In this document: in pieces, positions 34,767 through 43,644 of the stretch
How the letters are laid out: each line of letters begins with the position of its first letter
How positions within the stretch are numbered: position 1 is the first letter of the stretch
Origin: Candidatus Avelusimicrobium stercoris
Lineage (GTDB): Bacteria; Elusimicrobiota; Elusimicrobia; Elusimicrobiales; Elusimicrobiaceae
Length of the DNA stretch: 60,929 bases
Assembly: GCA_002432025.1 (NCBI GenBank)
Contig: DJFE01000036.1
Span: forward strand, 1-60,929
Reading direction: 5' to 3'
Made by a program: the position numbers and the translations under genes
Notes under the pieces: generated by a model
The model's input: only the letters and a program-made list of their open reading frames with translations
What the model was told of the DNA's origin: nothing
The model's database searches: none

Positions 34767-34997
34767 TTATTTCATTACCATCGTGAGCAAGCAGATAACC
34801 AAGCCCAACATAGCGGCGCCTTCCAACAACGCGGCGATGATGATCATCGTGGTGCGAAGGTCGGAACCGGCTTCCGGCTGGCGGGCGGTGCCTTCCAAAG
34901 CGGCGGTGCCGATTTTACCCAAACCGAGCCCCGCGCCAATGACGGTAAGTCCCGCGCCGATACCGGCGGCAATATATTTAAGTGCTACGAGTTCCAT
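34767..34997 (-). CDS. atpE: ATP synthase F0 c subunit (proton type)
   Basis: 76 residues, a two-helix hairpin with the polar loop ARQPEA at 38-43. The ion-binding carboxylate is Glu59 in ALLEGAAMLG. The sodium-type ligands (Gln in helix 1, Ser/Thr directly after the Glu) are absent: Gly follows Glu59. Proton coupling is therefore the better reading. Confidence 0.94.
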   Translation of the reverse strand: MELVALKYIAAGIGAGLTVIGAGLGLGKIGTAALEGTARQPEAGSDLRTTMIIIAALLEGAAMLGLVICLLTMVMK

Positions 34998-35041
34998 AAG
35001 TTCTTCTCCTTTGGGGTAATCCCCTTGATAGATTTTTCAAA

Positions 35042-35803
35042 TTAATGCGTATGAATCACAGATCCTGCAAAAATAGCCGTCAGCAGCGTAAACACATACG
35101 CCTGTAAAAACGCCACCAACAGTTCCAGACACGTCATAAAAATTTCCAAGCACATCGCCGGCAACAGCGCACCCGCGCCCGCCGCAATGTGCATTTGCCC
35201 GACAATAAAAATAATCAAAAGCAAGCAAATCAGCACCATATGGCCGGAGAGCATATTGGCAAACAAACGGATAGCCAACACGCACACCTTGATAATCAAA
35301 CTGACAACTTCCAGCGGGAAGATAAGCGGCACCAGCCAACCGGGCGTACCCGAGGGCACAAACCCCTTTAAAAAGCCAATAATACCGTGGAATTTAAGCC
35401 CGCTGTACAAGATGAGCCCGCCCGAGCACAACGCCAAGGCGGCCGTAACGGAAATGTTAGAAGTGGCGGTCTTCATTTCGGGAATCATACCCGCCAAGTT
35501 TACAAACAAAATAAACAGAAACAACGTGCAGAAATACGGCAGAAAGCCCTTTCCCTCTTTACCCATATTGGGCAATACCATACCGTCGCGGATGAACAGC
35601 ACATATTCTTCCGCCAGCGCCGTAAGCAGGCGGCCGGAACGGCTTTGGCGCGCGCGGGCAATCCAGCACAATGCACAGAACAACAATACGCTTACCGCCA
35701 AAATCGTAACGCTATGCGTGGTAAGCGGAATACGGAAACCACCCAGGGCTACGCCCCAATCGTGGTCCAAAATATGATGAGAAATTATTTCAGCTACGTC
35801 CAT
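35042..35803 (-). CDS. atpB: ATP synthase F0 a subunit
   Basis: 253 residues with five to six TM helices. The essential Arg of the proton path is in AIRLFANMLSGHMVL. MSEFFNL-equivalent residues are diverged. It overlaps the AtpZ-like gene upstream by 14 bases and precedes atpE by about 44 bases. Confidence 0.95.
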   Translation of the reverse strand: MDVAEIISHHILDHDWGVALGGFRIPLTTHSVTILAVSVLLFCALCWIARARQSRSGRLLTALAEEYVLFIRDGMVLPNMGKEGKGFLPYFCTLFLFILFVNLAGMIPEMKTATSNISVTAALALCSGGLILYSGLKFHGIIGFLKGFVPSGTPGWLVPLIFPLEVVSLIIKVCVLAIRLFANMLSGHMVLICLLLIIFIVGQMHIAAGAGALLPAMCLEIFMTCLELLVAFLQAYVFTLLTAIFAGSVIHTH

Positions 35804-36047
35804 CTTTTTTATCTGCCTTTTTTAAAGTTGCGGCGTCCTTTTGCATCTGTTTGGCCGAACGCAAAATTTGGTAAAAGCCCAATGCAAACCCGGCCATTAC
35901 CCCCCCGATTAAAAACCACGGGCTTGTGTTTAATTTTTCGTCCAGCCTGTACCCCACGTAAGCGCCCAAGATTTCCGACACGGCAAACTCCAAGCCTAAC
36001 GTCGTAATTTGCAAATGGTCCTGTTTGGTAAAAGGTCCCAGCGCCAT
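35790..36047 (-). CDS. AtpZ/AtpI-like F0F1 accessory membrane protein
   Basis: 85 residues with two TM helices. The first has GLEFAVSEILGAYVGYRLDE and the second PWFLIGGVMAGFALGFYQIL, the pattern of AtpZ/AtpI proteins (Gly-rich helix 1, acidic residue after it). They assist c-ring assembly or divalent cation supply. First gene of the atp operon, with a charged C-terminal tail overlapping atpB. Confidence 0.82.
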   Translation of the reverse strand: MALGPFTKQDHLQITTLGLEFAVSEILGAYVGYRLDEKLNTSPWFLIGGVMAGFALGFYQILRSAKQMQKDAATLKKADKKDGRS

Positions 36048-36065
36048 AGGTATCCCCCGGTTTAT

Positions 36066-36079
36066 TTACCGGGCGGTAA
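36066..36079 (-). promoter_or_regulatory. TetR-type palindrome at the atp promoter
   Basis: TTACCGGGCGGTAA differs at one base from the efflux operator at 7102-7115 and sits at about +5 to +18 of the predicted atp transcript. The same bases also form part of an mRNA hairpin (CCCGGT/ACCGGG around AAATAA), so regulation by the TetR protein is only a hypothesis. Confidence 0.4.
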
Positions 36080-36090
36080 GTACACTTAAT

Positions 36091-36096
36091 ATTATA
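36091..36096 (-). promoter_or_regulatory. -10 box of the ATP synthase operon
   Basis: Perfect TATAAT on the minus strand, 43 bases before the first ATG. The -35 at 17 bases (TAGATT) is weak. Confidence 0.6.
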
Positions 36097-36201
36097 AAAC
36101 AATTTGGGCAAAAAATCTACCTTTTTAAGTCGTACAACCGCCGCTTATTAGTATTGTATTAAATTTAACAGCCCCGCGCACTTTTTTGGCGCAAATAATA
36201 C

Positions 36202-36235
36202 AAAAAACCCGCGTCCAACTGCCCGCGGGTTTTTT
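36202..36235. terminator. Bidirectional terminator after the GH13 gene
   Basis: AAAAAACCCGCG and CGCGGGTTTTTT form a symmetric stem and flank a 10-base loop, 23 bases past the glycosidase stop. Confidence 0.85.
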
Positions 36236-36257
36236 ATATACAAATTTTGCTCTTGCC

Positions 36258-37721
36258 TTACACGGTGTAAGTAAAGATTTTGCTTTCGTAGGGTTTTAAA
36301 TCCACCACATACCCTTGGGAAAGCATTTCCGGCGTAACGGTCAGTTTTTCACCTGTGAACTCCTCGGTTACTTGGCTGTTGGGGCCATAAACGCCCTTCA
36401 TATGCAGGCGGCCTTTGGCAGGTGCGCCGCTGTAATTGATAATGACCATTTTGCCCGTGTTCATTTGTTTCCACTGCCAGGACAAAATATTGCGGTAACT
36501 GTCATTACCCATTTCGGCCGGGGTTACATCGCGCAAGGACCATTGCCCCCCGTGGAACGCCGGAGCGGAAGCAATCTGCAACAAGCGCATATAATACGCC
36601 TTTACCTCGGCGTTTTCCGTAAAAGTATCGTTTACATACTGGATAGGCATACGCGCCGGGCGGCCCAAAATTTGGAAATAATGGAACATCCGCGCACCGG
36701 GCAAGGTGGCGATAATCGTGCTGGCCGCCAAGGATTTTTCCTTACCGAAGGCCTTTAAACTTTCCTCTTCGTCGTGGTTGGCGATAAAGCGGATAGAGCG
36801 CATTTGGAACAAATGTTCCGCGCCTAAGTGGCCTTTAATGTCCTCGGCGTTGGAAAAGCGCAGGCGGTCATACAGCACTTTATCATACGTATAATCAAAG
36901 CCCATTTCCTGGATATCCCACTCCAATCCCCAATACACTTCGGCGATGAAGGTAAATTCCGGGTGTTTTTCACGCACGCTGTCCAACGCTTGGCGCCAAA
37001 ATTCCTCTTTGGGCAAATCGCTGCCGATAAATTCCCACCAAGTATCGCGCTGGACTTTATTTAACTGCAACATTGCCATATCACAACGCACGCCGTCGCA
37101 CATATCGGCCACGCGCAGTAAGTTTTGCAGCATAAATTCCCGCGTTTTGGGGTTAAAATAGTTCAGTTGCGCCGTATCGGTCCACGGAGCAAAGTACGGG
37201 TCTCGCCCGTGGGCAATATACACGCCGTCCGGGTTTTTGAAGAACCAATCCGGGTGCGATTTAGGCATATTTTTACCGGTATTAATATACAAATCGGGTT
37301 GTGCGGTAACCGTCGGGCTATCAATAGCCGTATGGTTGCCCACAAAGTCTAACAGCAGGCAGATGCCCCGGCTGTTTAATTTGCCGCGTAATTCACGCAA
37401 CGCCGCGTCCCCGCCCAAAGTGTCATCCACGGTGTATTCATATACGGCGTACGGCGAAGCCGTGATATCCTCCGGCTTGAAATCCGGCTTTATCGCCCGG
37501 ATTTGCGCTTGGATATCCTTATGCTCACGCGCAATTTTTTCTGCCGCCGGGCTTAACTTCCATACCCCCATCAGCCACACGGCGTCAAAGCCCGCTTCCT
37601 TGATTCTGTCCCAATGTTCATCCGGAATCGTCGCCAAGGTTACAGGCCGGCCCAACTGCGTTTCCAGGCGTCTTAACCAGGAACGCGTATTTATTTCTAA
37701 AATATGCGGATTTGTCCTCAT
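36258..37721 (-). CDS. Cytoplasmic GH13 alpha-amylase-family glycosidase
   Basis: 487 residues. All four GH13 regions are visible: LDFVGNHTA (region I), DGVRCDMAML with nucleophile Asp214, FIAEVYWGL with acid/base Glu261, and IRFIANHDEE with the transition-state Asp317. There is no signal peptide, so it acts inside the cell on maltodextrins or stored glucan. A C-terminal beta domain runs from about residue 405. The subfamily is unclear; the WRLE-like N-terminus (INTRSWLRRLE) and compact B domain do not match classic secreted amylases. It is a single-gene unit with terminators on both sides. Confidence 0.9.
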   Translation of the reverse strand: MRTNPHILEINTRSWLRRLETQLGRPVTLATIPDEHWDRIKEAGFDAVWLMGVWKLSPAAEKIAREHKDIQAQIRAIKPDFKPEDITASPYAVYEYTVDDTLGGDAALRELRGKLNSRGICLLLDFVGNHTAIDSPTVTAQPDLYINTGKNMPKSHPDWFFKNPDGVYIAHGRDPYFAPWTDTAQLNYFNPKTREFMLQNLLRVADMCDGVRCDMAMLQLNKVQRDTWWEFIGSDLPKEEFWRQALDSVREKHPEFTFIAEVYWGLEWDIQEMGFDYTYDKVLYDRLRFSNAEDIKGHLGAEHLFQMRSIRFIANHDEEESLKAFGKEKSLAASTIIATLPGARMFHYFQILGRPARMPIQYVNDTFTENAEVKAYYMRLLQIASAPAFHGGQWSLRDVTPAEMGNDSYRNILSWQWKQMNTGKMVIINYSGAPAKGRLHMKGVYGPNSQVTEEFTGEKLTVTPEMLSQGYVVDLKPYESKIFTYTV

Positions 37722-37784
37722 AGTAGATTTCCCCTATTATTCTTATACCACTTTCGCGCCCTCTTGTAAACACCCTGCCTTGCA

Positions 37785-37973
37785 GGGTCCTGCGGACTGC
37801 AACCCTATGCCCTACGTAATGATTAATTGAGCAACACTGCGTTTGTTATGACGCGCCCGAACGAAACACCCCCGCGGGGTCCTGCGGACTGCACGCTGCG
37901 CGCCGCTACTCTATGCGCAAGGCTAATGATTGGTGGAGCCACACTATTCTGTTATGTCGCGCTCTAACGAAAC
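37785..37973 (+). repeat. Two tandem copies of a dispersed repeat (family A)
   Basis: Each unit starts with GGGTCCTGCGGACTGC and ends in (T)AACGAAAC or GAACGAAAC. Shared internal blocks are TATGC, AATGATT, GAGC(C/A)ACACT and TGTTATG(T/A)CGCGC. Unit 1 is 37785-37867 and unit 2 is 37877-37973. Confidence 0.75.
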
Positions 37974-37994
37974 TTGTCATTGTTAAATAAAAAA

Positions 37995-38081
37995 GTCATA
38001 CTGGAAAGTTTCTGTCCAGTATCTGTCGTTTTCCTCTTTTTAAAAAACAACAGTTCCCCGACAAAAACACTCGGGGATGAC
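37995..38081 (+). repeat. GTCAT...ATGAC palindromic repeat (family B)
   Basis: It begins GTCATACTGGAAAG and ends CTCGGGGATGAC. The first 45 bases (to 38039) are nearly identical to the reverse complement of 53838-53882. Confidence 0.75.
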
Positions 38082-38215
38082 GACAACGGCTAACACCCCA
38101 AAAGTAGATTCTGAAACCTATCAATATACCCCGTACAGAAACACTACGGGGTGCCGCCTAGCAGTAAGGGTGGCAGTTCAGAATACCGATAAACAAAAAC
38201 ACTCCTCTAACACGC

Positions 38216-38254
38216 AAAAACCCCGGCAGGCCTAAAACACCCACCGGGGCTTTT
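38216..38254 (-). terminator. Terminator of the gyrase operon
   Basis: On the minus strand GCCCCGG and CCGGGG pair, followed by TTTTTG, 20 bases after the gyrA stop. Confidence 0.8.
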
Positions 38255-38273
38255 AATCTAATCCGTTAGCGGC

Positions 38274-40787
38274 TTATTTTTCGTCCGATTCGGCTTCTTC
38301 CTCGTCTTTGACGACGGGAGCGATACGGGCAATCTTGTCGCCTTCGTCCATTTTGGCCAGCGTAACCCCTTGGGAGTTGCGGCTGACGGAACGGATATCG
38401 GCACAGCGGACGCGGATGGTCATACCCTTTTCGGTTACAATCATCAAGTCTTTCGTTTCGTCCACCAGTTTAATGCCCACTACCGAGCCGTTGCGCGCGC
38501 TGGTTTTAATGGTAATTACACCCATACCGCCGCGGTTCTGGCGTTTGTATTCGCTAAATTCCGTGCGTTTACCAAAGCCGTTTTCGCAGACGGAGAGCAC
38601 ATCGGGCTGCGGTTCGTCGTTGGGGGCTTGTTCCATACCCACCACTACGTCGCCGGCGCCTAAGTTAATGGCGCGCACACCCTTGGCCGGGCGGCCCATA
38701 CAGCGCACTTGGTTTTCGTCAAAGCGGATGGATTTGCCGTTCTTGGTGGCAATCAAAATATCCGATTTGCCGTGCGTGGTCTGTACGCCGACGAGCACGT
38801 CGCCTTCTTCCAAGCCGATAGCAATAATGCCGGAGCGGCGGATATTGGCAAATTCGCCCAAGGCCACACGCTTAATGGTGCCCAAGCGGGTGCACATCGT
38901 CAGGTACGTATTTTCGCAATGTTCTTTGTCAAACGTTTCAATGGCGGTGGCGGCAGTTACTTTTTCCTCGCCCGTCAGTTGCAACAGGTTGACAATCGCC
39001 TTACCCTTGGACATACGGTTGCCTTCGGGAATTTCAAAGGCACGTAACGCAAATACGCGGCCGCGGTTGGTGAACAGCAAAATAGTAGAGTGAGAAGACG
39101 TTACAAACAAGTGTTCCATAAAGTCTTCCTCTTTCGTTTTGCTGCCGATAATACCCTTTCCGCCGCGGTTCTGGCTCTTATACGTAGAGAGCGGGATGCG
39201 TTTGGCGTAGCCGTCGTTGGAAATAGTGATGACTACATCTTCCTTCTCAATCAAATCTTCCATAGAGAAGTCCGTCATATCCGGGCCGATTTCGGTGCGG
39301 CGCGGGTCGTTGTAGTCTTTCTTTAACTGCGTCAGTTCTTCTACGATGATATCCAAAATGCGCTGCGGGTTGCCCAAAATATCCTGCAATTCCGCAATCA
39401 GTTTGAGCAAGTCCTTGCGTTCGTTTTCAATAGCGAGCGCGGACAGTTGCGTCAACTGGTGTAAGCGCATATCCAAAATAGCCTGCGCCTGCACTTCGGA
39501 CAAGTTAAAGCGTTGCATTAACGTAAATTTGGCTTCGGTCGGGTCCTTGGCTTTGCGGATAATGGCGACGACTTCGTCCATATTGGCAATAGCCACCAGT
39601 AAACCGTTCAAAATGTGTTCACGTCTTTGCGCTTTATTTAAATCAAATTTTGTGCGGTTGGTAATAACCTCTTGGCGGTGCTTTACATAGGCCTTCATTA
39701 CTTCTTTAAGCGACAGCACGCGCGGGCGGCCGTCCACAATCGCCAACATATTGACAGGGAACGAAGTTTGCAACTGGGTATGCTTAAAGAGGTGGTTCAA
39801 CACCACTTGGGCGTTTCCGTCGCGTTTTACTTCAATTACCAAGCGCATACCGCGTCTGTCCGACTCGTCGCGGATATCGGAAATATCGGTAACTTTTTTA
39901 TCACGTACGAGGGCGACAATGCTCTCAATAAGCGCGGTTTTATTTACCTGATACGGAATAGCGGTTACGATAATGGCTTCGCGGCCGTTTTTGCGCTCTT
40001 CAATTTCGGTGCTGGCCTGCACTTTTACGCTGCCGTGGCCCGTTTCAAAGTATTCATAAATTCCCTTCGTACCGCGGATAATGGCGCCCGTGGGGAAGTC
40101 CGGCCCCTTGATAATCTTCATCATTTCCTTGGTGGAAATGTCGGGGTTGTGGATGTAGGCGATAATACCGTCGCAGACTTCGCCCAAGTTGTGCGTAGGA
40201 ATATTGGTGGCCATACCTACGGCGATACCGGCGGAACCGTTTACGAGCAAGGCAGGGAGTTTAGCCGGCAAGACGGATGGTTCCATTAAGGAGCCGTCGT
40301 AGTTGGGAATCATTTTGACGGTGTCTTTGTCCAAGTCGCCCAGCATTTCTTCGGAAATGCGCTGCAAGCGGCACTCGGTGTAACGCATAGCGGCGGCGGA
40401 GTCGCCGTCAATAGAACCGAAGTTGCCCTGACCGTCAATCAAAGGTTTGCGCAAGGAAAAGTCCTGCACCATACGCACGAGCGTATCATATACGGCGGTG
40501 TCGCCGTGCGGGTGATATTTACCGAGTACATCACCCACTACACGGGCGGATTTCTTATAGGCCTTATTGTATTTGAGGCCCATTTCGTTCATAGAGTATA
40601 ACACACGGCGGTGTACCGGCTTCAAACCGTCGCGCACATCGGGCAAGGCGCGGCCTACGATTACGCTCATAGCGTAATCAATGTAGTAAGAACGCATTTC
40701 GCCCGCGATATCGCGCTGCTGAATATTGCCGAACAAGTCCACATTGGTATTTTGGGCTTGGGGCTGGTTGTTCATTTCTTCGCTCAT
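38274..40787 (-). CDS. gyrA: DNA gyrase subunit A
   Basis: 837 residues. It cuts and rejoins DNA during supercoiling. The catalytic Tyr136 lies in AAMRYTECRL. The quinolone-resistance region reads HPHGDTAVYDTLVRM, with Thr97 at the usual Ser83 position and Asp101 conserved. The GyrA box is QNRGGKG. A six-blade C-terminal wheel (YKRQNRGGMGV repeat) and an acidic tail follow. It starts 55 bases after gyrB in the same operon. Confidence 0.98.
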   Translation of the reverse strand: MSEEMNNQPQAQNTNVDLFGNIQQRDIAGEMRSYYIDYAMSVIVGRALPDVRDGLKPVHRRVLYSMNEMGLKYNKAYKKSARVVGDVLGKYHPHGDTAVYDTLVRMVQDFSLRKPLIDGQGNFGSIDGDSAAAMRYTECRLQRISEEMLGDLDKDTVKMIPNYDGSLMEPSVLPAKLPALLVNGSAGIAVGMATNIPTHNLGEVCDGIIAYIHNPDISTKEMMKIIKGPDFPTGAIIRGTKGIYEYFETGHGSVKVQASTEIEERKNGREAIIVTAIPYQVNKTALIESIVALVRDKKVTDISDIRDESDRRGMRLVIEVKRDGNAQVVLNHLFKHTQLQTSFPVNMLAIVDGRPRVLSLKEVMKAYVKHRQEVITNRTKFDLNKAQRREHILNGLLVAIANMDEVVAIIRKAKDPTEAKFTLMQRFNLSEVQAQAILDMRLHQLTQLSALAIENERKDLLKLIAELQDILGNPQRILDIIVEELTQLKKDYNDPRRTEIGPDMTDFSMEDLIEKEDVVITISNDGYAKRIPLSTYKSQNRGGKGIIGSKTKEEDFMEHLFVTSSHSTILLFTNRGRVFALRAFEIPEGNRMSKGKAIVNLLQLTGEEKVTAATAIETFDKEHCENTYLTMCTRLGTIKRVALGEFANIRRSGIIAIGLEEGDVLVGVQTTHGKSDILIATKNGKSIRFDENQVRCMGRPAKGVRAINLGAGDVVVGMEQAPNDEPQPDVLSVCENGFGKRTEFSEYKRQNRGGMGVITIKTSARNGSVVGIKLVDETKDLMIVTEKGMTIRVRCADIRSVSRNSQGVTLAKMDEGDKIARIAPVVKDEEEAESDEK

Positions 40788-40842
40788 TTAAAAATATCTC
40801 CTGTTACGGATTAAATCTGTGGGGCGTTAAACGCCCCGTATA

Positions 40843-43317
40843 TTAAATATCCAAGTTCTTTACTTCCAAGGCGTGCGATTGGATGAAGTCGCGGCGCGGC
40901 TCCACCTTGTCGCCCATCAACATCGTAAACGCCTGTTCGGTATCGGCGGCGTCGTTGATTTTTACCTGGATAAGTTTGCGTTTGGCCGGGTCCATAGTGG
41001 TTTCCCACAACTGTTCGGGGTTCATTTCACCCAAACCTTTGTAGCGCTGAATCGTAGCGCCGGAGGAAGCGGCTTCCTTTACCGCGTGCAAGAGTTCCGC
41101 CAAACTATATACCAAGGCGTCGGTCTTGCCGTTATTGACTTTAAACAGCGGATTGATACGTTCTTTTTCGTTTTCAATCACCGGGTATTGGGCAAACGTA
41201 AAGCCAAAGACTTCCATCTTCTTTTCGTCAGCCAGCAATTTGCCGAACTCAAAGAGGCTCTGGTGTTCCGGCACGAGCGAATCGTTGCTGACGGTGGCAA
41301 TATCCACGCCGTCGGCGGCTAATTCGTCGCGTTTTTCCTGCATATACTGTTCCTCGTATTCGCGGTATTCCTGTTCCGTATAGAAATAGCGGAAACCGCC
41401 GCTTCTTAACGGGATGCGGTACACCGGCACTTTGCCTTCGGCGAGGAACGCCATAAAATCGGAAAGCGTAATATTTTTAACTTCCAGTTTGCCCAAGGTG
41501 TCTTCCACGTCGCGCAGAATTTTGAGTAAATCGCGCAACTGGTCGCCGGACAGGGCTTCCTGTTTCTTCATATCCGTAACCGTAACGGTGGCAAGGCCTT
41601 CCTTCATCAGCCATTGTTGCATTTGGTCTTCGGTTTGCAGGTACTGTTCCACTTTGCCCTTTTTCACCTTGTACAAAGGCGGCTGGGCCAAATAGACGTG
41701 GCCGTTTTCAATAAGCGGCTTTAACTGGCGGTAGAAGAACGTCAAAAGCAAGGTAGAAATATGCTGTCCGTCCACATCAGCATCAGCCATTAAAATAATT
41801 TTGTGGTAGCGGAGTTTGGCAATATCAAAACCGCCTTCCCCTTCGCCTACACCCGTACCGACGGCGGCGATTAAGTCGCGCACGGTATCGCTGGACAAAA
41901 TCTTCACCAGCGGGGCTTTTTCCACGTTGATAATTTTACCGCGCAGCGGTAAAATGGCCTGGAACACGCGGTCGCGCCCTTGTTTGGCAGAACCACCGGC
42001 GGAGTCCCCTTCTACGAGAAAGAGTTCGCACTTGGCGGAATCTTTTTCTTGGCAGTCGGCCAGTTTACCCGGCAGTCCGCCCCCCTCCAAGGCACCTTTG
42101 CGGCGGGTTAAATCACGCGCCTTTCTGGCGGCTTCACGCGCCACCGCGGCGCCGACGCATTTTTCGCAAATGGCGCGGGCCGTTTTGGGGTTCTCTTCAA
42201 AGAACGTAGAAAGCGTATCGGTTACTACGGAGCGGACAATACCTTCCACTTCCGAGTTGCCCAACTTGGTTTTGGTCTGCCCTTCAAACTGCGGGTGCGG
42301 AATTTTAACGGACAAAACAGCCGTCAAACCTTCTTTAATATCGTCCCCGCCCACAGAAATATCTTTATGCTTGGAAAGGTTGTTATTTTTAATGTATTCG
42401 TTAATCAAGCGCGTGAGCGAAGAGCGGAAACCGCTTAAATGCGTACCGCCTTCCACGGTGTGAATATTGTTGACGAACGAAAACACGTTTTCGGAATAAC
42501 TTTCGTTGTACTGGATAGCAAAGGAAATATAGTTATCCCCGATTTCTTTGGTTAAGTAAATCGGTTCAGGGTTGATAACGGTTTTGTTGGTATTTAAATA
42601 CTTAACAAATTGGGAAATCCCCCCTTCGTAGTGGAAGGTAACAGTTTGGTTGTCTTCCTTGCGTTCATCGGTGTAAATAATTTTGATGCCCGCGTTTAAG
42701 AACGCAAGTTCGCGCAAGCGGTTGCCGATAGTTTCATAAGAAAAGGCCACATCGCCGAAGATTTCTTTATCGGCGTGGAAGGTAACCTTGGTACCGTGTT
42801 CATCGGTATCGCCGATCACTTTAACCGGTTCGGCAGGTTTACCGCGGTGATAGCACTGGTAGTGGATATGCCCGTTGCGGCGGACTTCCACTTCCATTGT
42901 TTCAGACAAAGCGTTTACGCAGGACACACCCACGCCGTGCAAACCGCCGGACACTTTATAAGCGCCGCTGTCAAACTTACCACCCGCGTGGAGAACGGTC
43001 ATTACCACTTCCAGCGCGGATTTATTGCGCAGTTTGGCGTCCTTGGCGTTCTTCATCAGGTCCACGGGGATACCGCGCCCGTCGTCCTGAATAGAGCAGG
43101 TCATATCATCTTTAATCGTAACGGTGATGGTAGTGGCCCCACCGGCTAAAATTTCGTCCACAGAGTTATCCACCACTTCGTACACCAAGTGGTGAAGCCC
43201 GGGAAGCCCCGTAGAGCCAATGTACATAGCCGGACGTTTGCGGACCGCTTCCAATCCCTCTAAAACGGTAATTTTGGAAGAATCGTAATCCTTCTCTTTC
43301 TGTTCTTCGGTTGTCAT
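40843..43317 (-). CDS. gyrB: DNA gyrase subunit B
   Basis: 824 residues. GHKL ATPase (VYEVVDNSVDEILAGGA, DDGRGIPV, GGLHGVGVSCVNAL), transducer, TOPRIM (LVEGDSAGGSAKQGRDR, LMADADVDGQHI) and the C-terminal QRYKGLGEMNPEQLW. It is about 180 residues longer than the shortest GyrB forms, with an insertion in the TOPRIM region as in E. coli. A good Shine-Dalgarno (AAGGAG) precedes the ATG. Confidence 0.98.
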   Translation of the reverse strand: MTTEEQKEKDYDSSKITVLEGLEAVRKRPAMYIGSTGLPGLHHLVYEVVDNSVDEILAGGATTITVTIKDDMTCSIQDDGRGIPVDLMKNAKDAKLRNKSALEVVMTVLHAGGKFDSGAYKVSGGLHGVGVSCVNALSETMEVEVRRNGHIHYQCYHRGKPAEPVKVIGDTDEHGTKVTFHADKEIFGDVAFSYETIGNRLRELAFLNAGIKIIYTDERKEDNQTVTFHYEGGISQFVKYLNTNKTVINPEPIYLTKEIGDNYISFAIQYNESYSENVFSFVNNIHTVEGGTHLSGFRSSLTRLINEYIKNNNLSKHKDISVGGDDIKEGLTAVLSVKIPHPQFEGQTKTKLGNSEVEGIVRSVVTDTLSTFFEENPKTARAICEKCVGAAVAREAARKARDLTRRKGALEGGGLPGKLADCQEKDSAKCELFLVEGDSAGGSAKQGRDRVFQAILPLRGKIINVEKAPLVKILSSDTVRDLIAAVGTGVGEGEGGFDIAKLRYHKIILMADADVDGQHISTLLLTFFYRQLKPLIENGHVYLAQPPLYKVKKGKVEQYLQTEDQMQQWLMKEGLATVTVTDMKKQEALSGDQLRDLLKILRDVEDTLGKLEVKNITLSDFMAFLAEGKVPVYRIPLRSGGFRYFYTEQEYREYEEQYMQEKRDELAADGVDIATVSNDSLVPEHQSLFEFGKLLADEKKMEVFGFTFAQYPVIENEKERINPLFKVNNGKTDALVYSLAELLHAVKEAASSGATIQRYKGLGEMNPEQLWETTMDPAKRKLIQVKINDAADTEQAFTMLMGDKVEPRRDFIQSHALEVKNLDI

Positions 43318-43347
43318 TTACAACTCCTTAATGTAAATACGGCAAAT

Positions 43348-43644
43348 CTATTGTATTTCTATCTTTCCGATCCACGGCTGTTCAAAATGTTTGTTCAGTT
43401 CTTTAATTAACTGCTGGCGGCGGGCGATTAATTCGTTCTTCGCCACCGAAATTTTGACCTGCACATAGAGCGTATCGTCTTTAACGGCCTTTAATACCCA
43501 AAATTTGGCTTTATTTCCAATAAGTTGGTTCCATACGTGGTCCAAGATCATAAGCCTGTTTAAACGGCGGTTTAGGCCGTTAAAACGGTTTTCCAGTTCC
43601 GCGCTGGAACGCCACTCTTTTTTGGGGTTTTGGCCGAACTTCAT
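43348..43644 (-). CDS. dciA: DciA-like (DUF721) helicase loader
   Basis: 98 residues. Its central part (DHVWNQLIGNKAKFWVLKAV, LYVQVKISVAKNELIARRQ) matches the DUF721/DciA fold, the ancestral loader of replicative helicase DnaB. The small basic N-terminus is typical. It lies between dnaN (1-base overlap) and gyrB, where many other bacteria have recF. No recF is present in the window. Confidence 0.8.
   Translation of the reverse strand: MKFGQNPKKEWRSSAELENRFNGLNRRLNRLMILDHVWNQLIGNKAKFWVLKAVKDDTLYVQVKISVAKNELIARRQQLIKELNKHFEQPWIGKIEIQ

Larger units (their letters stand above)
37722..38215. repeat. Gene-free gap filled with intergenic repeats
   Basis: About 490 bases with no credible gene. It holds two tandem copies of a roughly 85-97 base repeat (37785-37867 and 37877-37973), a GTCAT...ATGAC palindromic element (37995-38081), and a smaller hairpin (38129-38153, TACCCCGTA/TACGGGGT). 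The same families recur in 53493-53882. Confidence 0.7.

Noticed and set aside
34767..34997. Sodium-driven ATP synthase c subunit
   Set aside because: Residues after Glu59 are Gly-Ala, not Ser/Thr, and the helix 1 Gln is absent.
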